Part shown: piece after piece, positions 11,771-23,077 of the stretch
Position numbering within the stretch: the stretch's first letter is position 1
Layout: the number at the start of each line of letters is the position of its first letter
Source: Orobanche coerulescens
Taxonomy: Eukaryota; Streptophyta; Magnoliopsida; Lamiales; Orobanchaceae
Reading direction: 5' to 3'
Assembly: GCA_033398695.1 (NCBI GenBank)
Contig: CM065804.1
Location: forward strand, 49,693,501-49,757,500
Length of the DNA stretch: 64,000 nucleotides
Made by a program: the position numbers and the translations under genes
Notes under the pieces: generated by a model
The model's input: only the letters and a program-made list of their open reading frames with translations
Database searches by the model: none
Told to the model about the DNA's origin: nothing

Positions 11771-13309
11771 GACATACGGGTATTATGAAGCATTTCGTCC
11801 ATTCTTTCACCTTCAGTCGATAGAGAGAGCTTTGGGAGGTTCTTGAGGTTCCCAAACACGGTGAGGTGGTGATCTTTAACAAGATTAAGATAGAACTCAT
11901 GGATTTAAAGCTTTGTTCTTGAAATCATTGGTGATTCTGGGAATTGGATTCAACCTTGGAAATCAATCCGTTCCTTCATTAAGGTAATCACTCTTCATCT
12001 TTGGATTTCGTTTTGGATTGAATGTTGATGTTCTTGAGTTGATAATTATCATATAAACAAGTTGATAAGCATGATTATGATATAGATTACCAGATTATGA
12101 TGATGTTATTGTTGATTTGAAGATATTGATATGATTCTTGTGGTTTGAATTGTGTTGTTCGTTTTCTTGAGATAAGTGGATTAATCCTTCCCCTCAGTTT
12201 CGGATGTTGATGTTATTGTCGATGATTACTCTCTGTAATGGAAGATTAAGGAAGTGTTGTTACGTTCTTGATGTTTCATGTATTGATATTAAGGAAGATG
12301 ATATATGGATATAGAACTTGGATTATAAGTTGGATGATTGTTTATATGTTAAAGGATATCGGATTTCGTTGTTTTGATAGCTATAAACATGATTCAGAAT
12401 CACTTAGTGTTCTTGAAATCACCATAAGTTGATCGGTATCTGAAAAACATGCATCTGTACAGCATTAGCGCACGCTACGTTTACTGCCTAGCGCGCGCTA
12501 ACGGGAACAACTTAGCGTACGCTACGTTAGGTGATTAACGTGCGCTAAGAAGGCAGAAAGTGCAGTATTTTCGTGTTGTGGTTGTAAATTCGTGCTGGTT
12601 TGAGTAGGATTGATCCGACTAGTGTTTAATTGAGATATTGTCAAGCTATTGGGTTTGTGAATTGGTTTTATCAATTGTTGATGGTTGTCGAACTTGTTGT
12701 TTATCGATTATTGTAATAGGTTGAGATTATTGATCGGTGTTTATAACCGTACATTGCGGTCGTGTTCGAGTATGTTCGTGAATGACGTTGGTCAGGGCCG
12801 AGGAGCTAGTAGATGAAGACAATGAGATTAGTGACGGCTTCATCATCATTGTATCGGTATCAAGGTAAGTTATTACTTGCTCAGTTTATAGTATTTAATG
12901 AATGGTTTCCGTTTCATTCGTTTATAATTCGTATAGCAATGTTTATAATCGTAATCACAGGAGATTTGGGATTATAAATCATATTCGAGTTTTGGGAATC
13001 TAAATCATAATGTATATGATTTACTTTTGTTATTGGTATACTTGTATATCGAGGATATATTGAGACGAAGATATGAATTATCTGCAATCCGTGATACTTT
13101 GGACCGTCGAGTATTGAGGATAATGGTTCGTGATGGTTTAGACATTGAGATTGTTCTTGAAGGACTCGGGGCAAGTACTCTAATCATTTTTATCATTTGT
13201 GTCGATCATGTCGTGATACATTCGTGTATCGTTATTGTCATGCATTTGTGCATTGTTGTTGTCGTGTATTGTGTACTGTTGTTTTGTGCAGTTGTGCATT
13301 GTTGTCATA

Positions 13310-13450
13310 TGTCCACCTCGTGTTGGTCCGACGGGATCATCGGGGGATCTATGCTAGCGTGCGCTGGATCATCGGACGGGTTTTCCCCCTCGGGTTGGTC
13401 TGATGGGATCATCGGGGGATCTAGGCAGTGAACGCTGGATCATCGGATTG
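13310..13450 (+). repeat. Tandem GGGATCATCG repeats in LTR C
   Basis: Two imperfect units of about 70 bases, each with TTGGTC.GA.GGGATCATCG, GGGGATCTA and GCTGGATCATCGGA. The homologous part of solo LTR D (60040-60380) has about four units, so the number varies between LTR copies. Confidence 0.65.
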
Positions 13451-14477
13451 CCATGTATTGTTGTTGTGCATATGTATATTATGGGTTTGTCGTAAGTATA
13501 CATTGTCGTTATTGTTGTGATTATATTGACATTGTCACATGAGTATGCATTTGTAGGTCTTGTGTTAGGACCATATCCGTATGTTGTGTTGATCTCATCT
13601 CGGATTAGACTGACTTGATGGTAATAGTATTTCGTATCTTGAGGTATGTTTCGTATTTCCTTGGTACTTGTCTTTAATGGACAATTGATTATCGTATTGG
13701 AATTGTAGATGTTATCCGATGAATTGAATTGGCCAGAGTTGGTATAATTTCTGTATCGCGAGTTATGATAATGTTTTGAGAACCTTGGGTATTGTTGAGA
13801 TACCGTAAAGATATTTCGGTATCATCTTATTTTGTTGATAAGGATACGAATCGTGGATTTTCGTAAAGTTACGACGGTAAGATTACATTGGTCGTATTCT
13901 TGGTATTTCCATTGATATGTAATTATTGTCGTGATGTGATGGTTATCATTGTTGGATATTATGGCTGACCCCGTCGTGGGCTTTCTTTTTAGGTTCTTGG
14001 ATTATCAAGCTTGTAGCGGTCATGAAGAGATGAGCTTCCCGGAGGATACTGGCTAGGACATGTATTTGTGTTTTGAGTTTCTGATCAGTTGTTGCATTCC
14101 GCTGCTAGACTATTTTAATTGTTTGTCTTTATCCGCTGCGTGAGTATTTTTAAATGACATTTTGGTATCTGGTAACTTAGGTCACTTTGGCAATCGTTTT
14201 CTAAATCTTTTCTGTCGGTACGTGTAAGCGATAGCTTAACGTATGTTTTTAAACTGTTGAGTTTTGGCATTTCGGGCCTTGTGGTTTCAAATGAGATTTT
14301 GCGATGGTCTTGATAAACGAGTTTTATAAAGTCTTCAAATGTTTTTAAAGGACAGTACCATCGTTAGCCTCTTGGGCATTTGTAAATGTTTGCGAAAATT
14401 TCCTTCAGTCTTGTGGGTTCCATATCGCGGCACAGCACTGTAATATTCCCAGTCGGATCTGGGGGTGTTACATTGCA

Positions 14478-15300
14478 TTCCCAAGCTTATCGCCCTTGTT
14501 ACCGTTTGTCTCATTGAGCTTTGTTGTCACTTCAGTGAGTTGTTCAATTCCTTGATGAATATATAATTCGTTGCGTTTCGTAGTCATGTTGCATCGTGAC
14601 ATCTCTGGAGTCATATCTGCATGCCGATTGGTCATGTGTAGGATTTTTAGCCGGGCACTTGATGGTCATGCGTGGATGTTTTCCGCATTAGATCGTGCAC
14701 ACGAGACGTAGTTCGTGAGGCTAATTAGGTACATCGTCCCACGTATATTCTGGATTCCGTATACGGGGTAGACATGTGCACGGGCACATTTCCGGATCGG
14801 GCGTACTGTGATGTCCGTCTTGAGCCATATTATTTGGTCGTTCGTATGTTTGGATATGTTCAACAGTTGGGACTGACTGTTTATATGCCTGCGGGGTATA
14901 TTCAGTAGTCGATTGTTTCTTGAGATCAGTAGATATATGAATTGTATAATGCCATGAGAATTATTATCTTGTATAGCTGACCCTGTGGTTTAGGCGAAAT
15001 ACTTGTATTTCAGGGCGAGGAAGGGGCAAGGCACAAGAAGCGCACGATGGTGACGGAGGGTTTTGAAGGATGCTAATTCGGAGGGCCCAAGTCTTTTGAT
15101 ATTCGGTTATGTCTTTCAGTGATTTTTCATTTTAGTTTATTTCGGATGAATGTAAGATAATTTGTAAGGTATTCTCCATATTCATATGGTCTATACCGAA
15201 TTTGGATCCTGTGTATGGTCGCGTGAGTTGATATATGTATAATTTATACTTCACATCGGGGTTTGGATTAATATTGTGGTTTGGTACCACGTTGATGGGA
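14478..15300 (+). mobile_element. LTR L1, second part (after element M)
   Basis: L1 resumes after the second TTGCA. The block GCTGACCCTGTGG near 14978 matches a conserved block about 500 bases before the end of LTR C, so this should be the distal LTR. I could not find its expected GTTACA end: the sequence becomes AT-rich from about 15300, so the end is deleted or displaced. The right border is approximate. Confidence 0.5.
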
Positions 15301-16580
15301 TGTTAAAGTTCATGTTGCAATTTGGCTAATCATTAGTTGGCCAAATAAATATTTTTCATTAAAAAATTAATTTGGCTAATTTATTGACGTTGAATTTAAT
15401 TTGTCCAATTTATCAATGTATAACAATTTGAGCGAATTTGATTTTTTTTTGGAATTCGAACGTAAAAGATTTGGGTAATTAGTGCATATAACTATATAGA
15501 TTTGCGAGGGGAACATATACTTAAATTATGTTTTAATTGAGTTTGAGATGGGGAAGTATATTATTTCTAAATAAGTTTCAGATGGCTGAACCCTAGCTAT
15601 TTTTGGGTATCACTATATGGATTTGGGATGAAACGCATAATAATTCACTTTTAAGTCGGATTTCGGACGAGTAGATTTATATAAACTATAACAGGTTTGA
15701 GTTGCTGAATCCTTGGGTCATCTTTTTGTTTTTTCATTGTGTCAATGAGTAACTCCGAGTGGCTGAACCGAACTAATAAGTAGAACTGGCGAGTTTTTTG
15801 TATTAATATATTTGATTAAAAAATATAATTTTATTATATATATAATAAAAAATTATATTTTTAATCAAATTTATTAATACAAAAACTCGCCAGTTATACT
15901 TATTAGTTAGGTTCTGCCACTACCGTTATACCTCAAGAACGCCATGTTAACTCTCTCATACGTGGTATTTTTTTTAAGTTCTTATTATTTAAATCTTCTA
16001 TCCCATCTAGATTTTCAATGACACTATTGATTGAATAACTAAATAAATATTTATAATAAATGTGTATTTTACCACTCCATAAATATTTTACATCATCACT
16101 TTAATTTAGTCATCTATTGATTTCGCAAATTATCAAGTAAATCTCAATGGCCCAAATATGTACGTATTTATTTTAATAATATCTAATTTATATATGTATA
16201 AATGTTATTTTGATATTATTTTTATTTTTTCCTAAACTCAATTCTCTTCAATTCCAGATAAATATATAAAATATCTAATATCAATAGGAATTCGGAGTAC
16301 TACGTCAACTCTCTCTTCTACAAGAATATTTTATTTTTTTATTTTTATTTATCTAAAATCTTGAATCCCGCATATATATTGTAAATGGTCTTTGAAGATT
16401 GTATAATTCCACACTTATACTAGGAATTTAGTTTTTAATCTTTTGTTCTTTACAATATTTATTCTTAATCTTTACTTTATAGTGTTTGAGTTTTATTGAG
16501 ATGGATTAACCAATTACTATAACAACCTATGTTTAGTTATTTAAATTGTATAAATTTAAATATGTTGAGTAATTAGTGGA
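15300..16580. repeat. AT-rich repeat-derived DNA, noncoding
   Basis: There is no supported gene. Degenerate modules recur (AATTTGGCTAATTTATTG, TAAATAAATATT...GTGTATTTT, ACTCCA.AAATATTTTAC) that also occur at 24800-25740, which suggests one old repeat family or a single element broken by later insertions. It contains the foldback at 15757-15924. Confidence 0.5.
15757..15924. repeat. Large near-perfect foldback palindrome (about 84-base arms)
   Basis: The left arm, running from AGTGGCTGAACCGAACTAAT through AACTGGCGAG to the AT-rich centre, is repeated in reverse complement on the right, ending CTAACTAATA..GGTTCTGCCAC. Only a few mismatches separate the arms and the spacer is a few bases of TATATA. 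It could be a short MITE or an inverted duplication. Partial copies of the arm start (GGCTGAACC) lie at 15582 and 15702 in direct orientation. Confidence 0.8.
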
Positions 16581-16582
16581 TA

Positions 16583-16792
16583 CTCCCTCTGTCCGCCACC
16601 CATGTGCAATAATTTCCTTTTCCATCCATCCACAACCTATGTGCATTGTTTATTTTTGGAAATTTTTTTACCCTTTCACAACACAAGTGGGTCCATTTAC
16701 TCCACTCACAACACATCCTACCAACTAAGTCAACTCAAATATTAAAACCCGTGTCGGTCAAAAGAGTGCATATGGGTGGTGGACGGAGGGAG
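16583..16792. mobile_element. Stowaway-like MITE (210 bp)
   Basis: It is bounded by the terminal inverted repeats CTCCCTCTGTCCGCCACCCA and TGGGTGGTGGACGGAGGGAG, with TA on each side (16581-16582 and 16793-16794). The CTCCCTC..GTCC terminus with TA duplication is typical of Stowaway elements mobilised by Tc1/mariner transposases. It has no coding capacity. Confidence 0.92.
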
Positions 16793-16898
16793 TATTATAT
16801 AGGGGTCTGCGACACAGTCACTGATAATCGCATTGAGCCACACATGCCACAGTCATTAGAGACACCCCTTTATGACTGAATCCTAGTATTATGTTTAC

Positions 16899-17913
16899 TT
16901 TTTTTTTAAAAAACCGACAGATTTTATATCATTGTGAAAAGCGAGGGTGGACGATTCCCTCTACACGTCCGAAAAAAGGAGGGGGGACAAGACCCTCTAC
17001 ACGCCCCAACGGATGAAATACAAAAGAAATTTGAGGAGCCGACCCCCAAGCTAGGCAAATGTTGTTGGAGTTCTCCCCATCAAAAATAATATTACACATA
17101 GACTTTTCTACTCCTAATATATGGATAGGCCAATGTATCAAGTTTAAGAAGGCCACGGATTTTCCTTTTCGAATTGGAGATATCATGGAAGTGAAAATCT
17201 TGACGTTCACATCTTTGGTTGGCCAAAAAGTCGGCAACGGCATTACCTTCGCAAAAAATATGGGAGAAACAAATGTCGAATCTGTCCATTAAAGCCCGAA
17301 TTTTACAAATGAGGCCATGAAGTTGCCAATGACACGAAGATGATTGCTCAATCAAATGAAGTGCCACCTTCGAGTCGACCTCCATCCAAACTTTGATGAA
17401 TTTGTGTTCAAAGCACAAATCGAGCCCCCTCCAAATGGTGTAGATTTCAGCGAAGTTGTTGGTTTGAACCCCAAGAAATTCCGAAAATATGAAAAGCGGA
17501 TTCACGAGGTGATCCCAAGCAATCCCCCCGCGGCCGCACCGCCCGGGCTGCCCTTCGCGGAACCATCCGTATTGAGTTTCCACCACCCCATATCCGGCTT
17601 AATCCAACAAACCGTCAAAATTTTATACCTCGGCCCCGGGTTCGGTTTGATGCCCATATAATCGGCAAATGTATCCGCCCCTTCCAAAAATTTCTTTTAA
17701 TTTTGCCTTGAACTTTAAGGTTGTTAATGTAGTTCCAAATGTGCTTGCACACAAGTTTAGACGTAAATGGGATATTATCAACCCTCTTATCGTTTCTACA
17801 ACACCAAAGAAACCAAGAATGAGGATCGGAATGATGTGAAAAATGTGGATAGTGCCCTTCGTTTTACCAAACCAATTGGCAATGATAAGATTAAAGTTAG
17901 AGGAGACAAGAAT
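16899..17913 (-). pseudogene. LINE (non-LTR retrotransposon) 3' fragment with RNase H domain, frameshifted
   Basis: On the minus strand the sequence encodes the C-terminal part of a plant LINE-type reverse transcriptase with an RNase H of the RVT_3 type. The four acidic positions can be seen in order: LNTDGSAKG (about 17625), NNFAEIYTIWRGL (about 17460), VWMEVDSKVAL (about 17380) and GNAVADFLA (about 17240). Upstream residues (about 17700-17910) look like the linker between reverse transcriptase and RNase H. At least two frame changes split it (near 17520 and 17640). A poly-T run at 16899-16907 on the plus strand fits the poly-A tail. The 5' side is cut at 17913, where an LTR begins. It is a dead 5'-truncated copy. 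Confidence 0.8.
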
Positions 17914-18416
17914 TGTAATACCCGCAAGGTTCTTGTTTACATTTGGCATAGTTACCTCAAGACGATTTTATCGATGTTTTATTTTCAGTAATGGTGTGAT
18001 GCAACTTTATTTTTTAGAACAAGATATTACTATTGTTACGTTTTATTCTTAGCTTTATTCCAAAGAATATTGCTTGCATGTTTATGGTTTGAAAATCTTT
18101 CCTCTTTTTCATGGGAATGCATAGAGGAGAACTTGAATGCTTGGTAGATAGTGGGACCACCCACACCATTCTTAGGAATAGGCTTCTATTCATTGAACTA
18201 GTCACGTGCCAATCCTCGATAACTATGATGATTGGGTCCTCCCAACTCATCCAAGGGCGAGGCGATGCCTGATTCTTGATGCCTAACGACACTCTTCTCC
18301 AAGTTACCGATGCTCTATATGCACTTAGATCCCCTTGAACCTTACTCAACTTTAATGATATATGTAGCAATGGTCTACAGCTGTGGCATTCCCAGGTAAT
18401 TTCTGGGGGTGTTACA
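17914..18416 (+). mobile_element. Short 5' LTR E (503 bp) of a gypsy element
   Basis: The sequence starts TGTAATACCCGC right where the LINE fragment ends and stops CTGGGGGTGTTACA, giving the terminal inverted repeat TGTAAYACCC. A primer site follows 8 bases later, so this is a 5' LTR. Alternatively only the last part is LTR and belongs to the missing end of L1, because the final 45 bases resemble the end of LTR C. The 3' end is firm; the start is less so. No matching 3' LTR was found. Confidence 0.6.
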
Positions 18417-18424
18417 TTTAATTA

Positions 18425-18436
18425 TGGTGTCAGAGC
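18425..18436 (+). other. Primer binding site after LTR E
   Basis: TGGTGTCAGAGC matches the 3' end complement of initiator methionine tRNA (TGGTATCAGAGC) with one change, and sits 8 bases after the LTR end. It is the expected start site for minus-strand synthesis. Confidence 0.8.
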
Positions 18437-18789
18437 TTAGGTTTATAAAACATAGGTGGTGGGGTCGAGTCGAGTCATATATTATCGGAACTTGTAGTTT
18501 ATGGCTTTGGTGAGATTAATATCGTGGTGCAGTCACCATCTTCATGCGATCTGTGATTGTAAGTATCCGAAACTTGTATATCTAGTTGATTGCATGTTTG
18601 TTTGTGGATCATGATATATTGCCTTGAGTTTGTTGTTTTGTTCCCTGATTTGCTGTTATGCTATTATGCTGGATTGTTGTGTGTTTAGTATGTTGGGAGG
18701 CAAAGTTTGAGCACGCGGTCGTGGATGTGGTCGTGTAATAGCGAGCTATTTACTGGCACAGATGAATTTGGGTGGGCATTGGAATGAGC

Positions 18790-19503
18790 CCCTGCTCGTG
18801 TATACATGAGCTAGTAAGTGGCTCCACGAGGTGATGAGTATGCATCCATCTCACTTTGATGGTTCCTCTGATTTGTTGGGATGGTAGAACTGGCTCTTAC
18901 AGTTGGAAAGAATGTTTAATGCTATAGCTTGTCCTGAAGAGAGATGGGTTTTTATTCCTCATTACCTCCTCAATAAGGAAGTTGTGGATTGGTGGAAGGC
19001 TATAGTATCAATAGTCTATGCAACTATTTGGGCTAGGTCGAAGACAGCCATGGAGGCAGAGTATTATCTGTTGACTGTCCAAGAGTGCAGGATTGTTGAT
19101 TGTTTCTTGGCTACGCCCCAAGATGTGTCAATATCCTATGCTATAGTCTATTACAATTAATAGTTACATTATGTTTGGGAGCAAGTGAGAAGTAGGACAG
19201 ATAAGATCTACTACTTATGAAACCTCAAGTTCGACAGAGTATGGGTCCTCTCATGTGTACTATCTTGAAAGAGTATCAAGATTGAGCTTTGGCATTTGAG
19301 ATGACTTTGTCATCGACAGAGCCTGCGGCTGTGCCGAAGAAGCAGATGGTTTTTGGTGATTCATCGCGAAGCAAGGGAATTGGTGTTTCTAAACCACAAC
19401 CCTTGTATCGTATGTTTGTGCCTTTCTCAATCAGCAAGAGTGTCTATGAGTTCCAAGGTGGTGTCGTTGACTTCCGACCCTGCACTGAGATGTTTCAACT
19501 ATA
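18790..19503 (+). pseudogene. Ty3/gypsy gag, decayed
   Basis: Fragments of a gag capsid protein follow the primer site. The segment near 18900 reads LERMFNAIACPEERWV and then KEVVDWWK, the typical chromovirus capsid pattern (a Leu-Glu-x-hydrophobic-Phe helix, then a WW motif about 30 residues on). A second piece (about 19290-19503, SSTEPAAVPKKQ on) may be the basic linker. Stops and frame changes separate the pieces (a TAG at 18886 lies just before the first). No zinc knuckle, protease or reverse transcriptase follows before element F, and I did not recover them beyond it. Confidence 0.65.
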
Positions 19504-19669
19504 ATGTTTAGAAAGGATACACTAAGCGCTTTGAAGTAAAATTCGTTAATAGTATAAGATATGATTATGAATTAAGCAGTTGAGATTAAATATACACTTG
19601 ATATATAGTTTATATGTAATATTGTATTTGTACATGATTTGTGAATAAATTTTATCTTGATTTCCTTTT

Positions 19670-20819
19670 TGTTGTGTCAAGAATTAACACCTTCCGACCG
19701 GCGATCGCCTAGGAGGACCGGCGACCGACTTACTGCCGAGCGGCCAAGGCAGACCTGGAGACCAAGCCTTAGCCCAGCGGACATGCTAGACTGGCCAACC
19801 GAAGGTCCCAGGATGGATCCCGGTGCCGAGCGATCTACATCAAGACGATCGCCTCTCGGTACTCGGCGATCGACTCCTGGCGACCGACTGGAGGCGATCA
19901 TCTCTCGGCATCTTGCCGACCTACCCTTGGAGACCGACCATTGCCGACCTTCATCCACTGGCCGATGGCGACCTCTGATGATCAGCTAGAGACGAGCGCC
20001 TCATATCGATCTCCACCGATGGCCATCCAGTCGGCGAAGACCGAGCCTCAAGACTGACACCACGTGCAAGATCCGGGACAAGATCCGCGAATCACGGGCC
20101 ATTGACCACAGTCTGACAGATTCTCTCCACCAGCCGACAAGCCGCCGAAAGCTTGTCAGTAGGGCCACATGTTGACTGATTCCGGACACGTGATGGCTCC
20201 TAATTGGACCGCCCATTTTGCGCCAGTCACTGCATTGGACTTTAGCCCGACAGCCAGCATCTTCCTTGGACTTTAGCCCGACAGCCCAGGAGATCGCCCC
20301 ATTATAATATTGGCCGGCGGGCGATCGGCACATTATTATAATGGCCGGCAGGCGATCGGCCACTACAGGACAGGACCCGGCTGCCCCTATATAAGCAAGG
20401 CACCCTGCACTTGGACACTGTCTTCAGCTTCCTTCTGCAACCTCACGATTTGAGCATACAACACAGAAGCAAACATCAAGCACTTGGCTAACATCCAACT
20501 CTTGGCAACAGCTATCATTCGGTCTTACTTCTCCCGGCCTATCTCATCCAGCAGATTATCGGCGGGGACGAAGAACACCAAGCTTCGCTCAAGAGCCGGA
20601 TTAATGAGTCTTTTACACTTATTGTATTTAGATTTCTCTCATTAATACTTGTATGCACGAATATTTGTATTCATAACATCTCGCGAGCATTCAAGCCGGG
20701 CCTAACAAACCGGCAAATCTTGTATTATATATCTACTCTCGGAAGTGCTCCCGCAATTGTTGTTTGTTGTCCGTCTTCCAGCAGTATTAATCTTCGGATA
20801 AATATTTTGGGCAACAACA
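19670..20819 (+). mobile_element. 5' LTR of element F
   Basis: It is 1150 bases with TGTTG/CAACA ends. The U3 is crowded with GGCGATCG words and paired repeats (GGACTTTAGCCCGACAG twice near 20235-20285; GGCCGGC-GGCGATCGGC twice near 20310-20360). A TATA box CTATATAAG lies at 20388-20396. Long open frames on both strands inside it are by-products of GC-rich repeats. Confidence 0.92.
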
Positions 20820-20840
20820 ATTGGCGCTAGAGGAAGGGGA
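20820..20840 (+). other. Primer-binding-site-like sequence of element F
   Basis: ATTGGCGCTAGAGGAAGGGG directly follows the LTR. TGGCGC at this place is common for gypsy elements that are not primed by initiator methionine tRNA; the exact tRNA cannot be assigned by eye. Confidence 0.6.
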
Positions 20841-20944
20841 TCCAACCCTCGATTTTTATACCTACCGTCCCGAAGAACACTCACTGTTCTCGGGCGTATA
20901 CTTGAAGTGACACTTACGCACTTCAAAGAAATCCTTCGTAAATC

Positions 20945-22263
20945 ATGTCTTAGCCTCGCGTCGAAGAAGGCGGCGACCAGCCGGCGGACCCCTGTTCCGT
21001 CGGCCCGAGCGCGGCCCGATGGTGGAAGGCGCCGCCGCGGTCGAGACGCTCGATCCGTCCGGGGGGCGGCCCGAGCCTCTCGCTCGATCAGTTCCGAACC
21101 AATGAACAGATCGAAGAGGCCATAGCCGCCCTTCAGGAACGACGGAGTGCTCTCGACGCACCTCCTGCCATCACCCCCTCGGTCTCCCGCCGGAAGTCCA
21201 AGCGGAAGCTCAAGGCATTGCTGGCCGAGCAATCGCCAGGAGGCTCTCGCCCGCAAGGAAAGGCGCTCGGCAGCCGGGGTACCTCTGTCTTCGATCGCCT
21301 GGGCAGCGACCCGACCTGGCGACCGGGGCAGTCCGGCCCCAGCTACGAGACGACGGAGTTGGTGTCCGTCACCAGGAGCTCGGCCTACCCGGCTCCCACA
21401 AGTCGATCCAGCCGCCTGGCTCCCGCTCGCCAGATTCCTGAGGTCTGCAGCAGCGGGGTCCGGAGGTCGGTACACGATCGCCTCGGGCCCCGCTCCCAAA
21501 GCCGATCCGCAAGCAGCCGAGCCGCGGCGATTGCCGCAATGCAACGCCAGATCGACGACGTGAAGGCGCTCCTGCAATCCGGGTCAGGCGCCCTGAAGAC
21601 GATCGCCGCGCCGAGCGAGCCGCTCGCGATCGACATCGAGCTCGCCCCGGTGCAGCGCAGGATCGCTCCCCCGCAAACACCCATGTACGAGGGGCGATCG
21701 GACCCACAGACGCACCTAAGCAAGTTCAACATCTACATGACCGGGTGTGGGGCATCGGACGCGACCAGGTGCCGAATGTTCCCTTTGACACTGGACGACC
21801 TCGCCCACCAGTGGTACACCTCACTGCCACCTCGGTCCATTGGCTCCTTTAACGAGCTGGCGCACGTCTTCACGGAACACTTCGCCACCAGGGCCGCTCG
21901 GCCAGAAGGTCCCCTTCGCATGATGCGAATCAAGCAGGGAGAAGAAGAGTCCGACTCGGCTACATCGACCGAGTAGACGTGATCATCCTCAACAGTGAGC
22001 CCGTAAGCGATGAGACCGCCCTCTACGCGGTCCTAGGAGGTTTTCAGGGCTTCTCGCCTATGTTCAGGCATCTCACGAAGACCCTACCGACGACCTACGC
22101 AGCTTTCCGGGCTAGAGCCACAGATTTCCTGTCCAGGCAAAGGCTTCTTCTCAGCCTAGGAGTAGAGCGATCGGCGCCGTACGATGACCTCCAGTCTCCC
22201 AAACAACGCTACTACCCACAGAGCCGGAGGACTCGATCCCCGCCTCTGATCCATTTTAAATGA
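20945..22263 (+). pseudogene. gag of element F (Tat/Retand-like capsid), broken
   Basis: From the ATG at 20945 the frame has a TAG at codon 3 and then stays open to 21976. It covers a basic, Arg/Ser-rich N-terminal half and a capsid core (about 21660-21960) with EGRSDPQTHLSKF, RCRMFPLTLDDLAHQWY and FNELAHVFTEHF, the usual Ty3/gypsy capsid pattern of the Tat-type group. A frame change near 21955 leads to a second open stretch 21979-22263 (ETALYAVLGGFQGFSP, TDFLSRQRLL) that completes the capsid C-terminus. No zinc knuckle is visible. At least two lesions mean no full product. The lineage call rests on resemblance only. Confidence 0.75.
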
Positions 22264-23077
22264 GGACTAGCCGCGCCCGATCGCCAATATCGACCTACGA
22301 ATAAAGCGATCACCGCGAGCGACGATCGCGCCTCTTCGGCGGATCGCAACATCATCAGCAACCCGGTGGACACGATCGCCATCTACAGTCCAGCATATAA
22401 CATGACGGACTAAGGCATAAGATCGCCTCCACCGCACATCATAAAGCCATGGTCCTGGCAGTCGATGGAACCGGCTGCTTCGGCCATGCAAGGTCCCTTT
22501 CGGCCGAGATCGCCCGCCCTTCGTTTAAATACGAGGTCGGCGTAGTCTGAGGGCTCTCCAAACATTAATCAGTGGGCGCATGCCACAACCCCGTCTCAAC
22601 GTACACCGTCGAGGTCGGCCATCTCCATGGCCTGGCCGAGGTGGAAGCAGAGCTAACAAGCCGCGGGCGTGGAGTTGATTCATCCGACGCTGCCCCGCGC
22701 AAGGACTCCTCTAGACCGAGACCGCACGCCCTTCGTTTAAATACGAGGCGAGGCGCAGCCTAACAGAGGACCCTCATAATAAAGTGAGTCACGAGACACT
22801 CATTGTCTTCGCGCACCAAGACACGGTCATGGAGTCGGTCCATCGATCTCCGCGACTGTGCACGATTCCTCAAACAAGCGAAACCACCAAGTTTCCATGG
22901 GGGATCGGCCAATGTTGTTTTTGCAGGTACAAGACCGAAAGATAGCTAAGCCAATCGACCATGGTAGCCCAAGTCCGAGTCCTAAGTCAGCTCAGATCGC
23001 CCGTCCTCATCCGAACATGATCACCAGCAAGAACCACCTCGCCCCATGTCTTCAACATAGGAGCAAGGCAGAGACGG
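22264..23077 (+). repeat. Untranslated internal repeat region of element F
   Basis: There is no supported gene. CCCTTCGTTTAAATACGAGG occurs twice (about 22515 and 22730) within longer related units that also share CCGTCGAGG, and the region is the reverse-complement counterpart of 41000-41945 in element F'. It ends in a weak purine stretch (AGGAGCAAGGCAGAGACGG) before the 3' LTR at 23078. Confidence 0.7.

Larger units (their letters stand above)
3614..14472 (+). mobile_element. Element M: tandemly amplified gypsy-type LTR element nested in L1
   Basis: The block is bounded by TG at 3614 and CA at 14472 (end GGGGGTGTTACA) and flanked by an exact 5-bp duplication TTGCA (3609-3613, 14473-14477), so it went in as one insertion and grew or shrank afterwards. 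It contains three LTR starts at 3614, 7318 and 11012. The first two are only the 5' half of the LTR (about 1760 bases) joined to about 1945 bases of non-LTR sequence that ends in the TTCGAGGACGAAAC polypurine region. The third is a full 3461-base LTR. No gag or pol remains. The likely history is deletion of the LTR 3' half, primer site, gag and pol, then duplication of the 3.7-kb unit by unequal exchange. Confidence 0.85.
11012..14472 (+). mobile_element. Full 3' LTR C of element M (3461 bp)
   Basis: It begins TGTAAAATCCAG and ends GGGGGTGTTACA. The first 1756 bases match the LTR halves of units A and B; past 12767 it carries the complete LTR 3' half, which is collinear with the solo LTR at 57502-61344 (shared blocks include GCTGACCCCGTCGT near 13965 and the end). 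The open frame 13027-13431 lies inside this LTR and has no family support. Confidence 0.87.

Noticed and set aside
13027..13431. 134-residue open frame in LTR C
   Set aside because: Spans tandem repeats of the LTR and is not kept in the homologous LTR D; composition follows the T/G-rich repeat.
16646..16879. 77-residue open frame
   Set aside because: Lies across the Stowaway MITE and its border; the inverted repeat explains it.
19657..19989. Open frames on both strands at the start of the F LTR (also 22858-23385)
   Set aside because: Repeated in both LTRs and caused by GC-rich repeats low in stop codons; no gag or pol similarity.
20702..21577. 291-residue minus-strand open frame in F
   Set aside because: Shadow of the GC-rich gag on the plus strand; crosses the LTR/interior border and lacks any domain.
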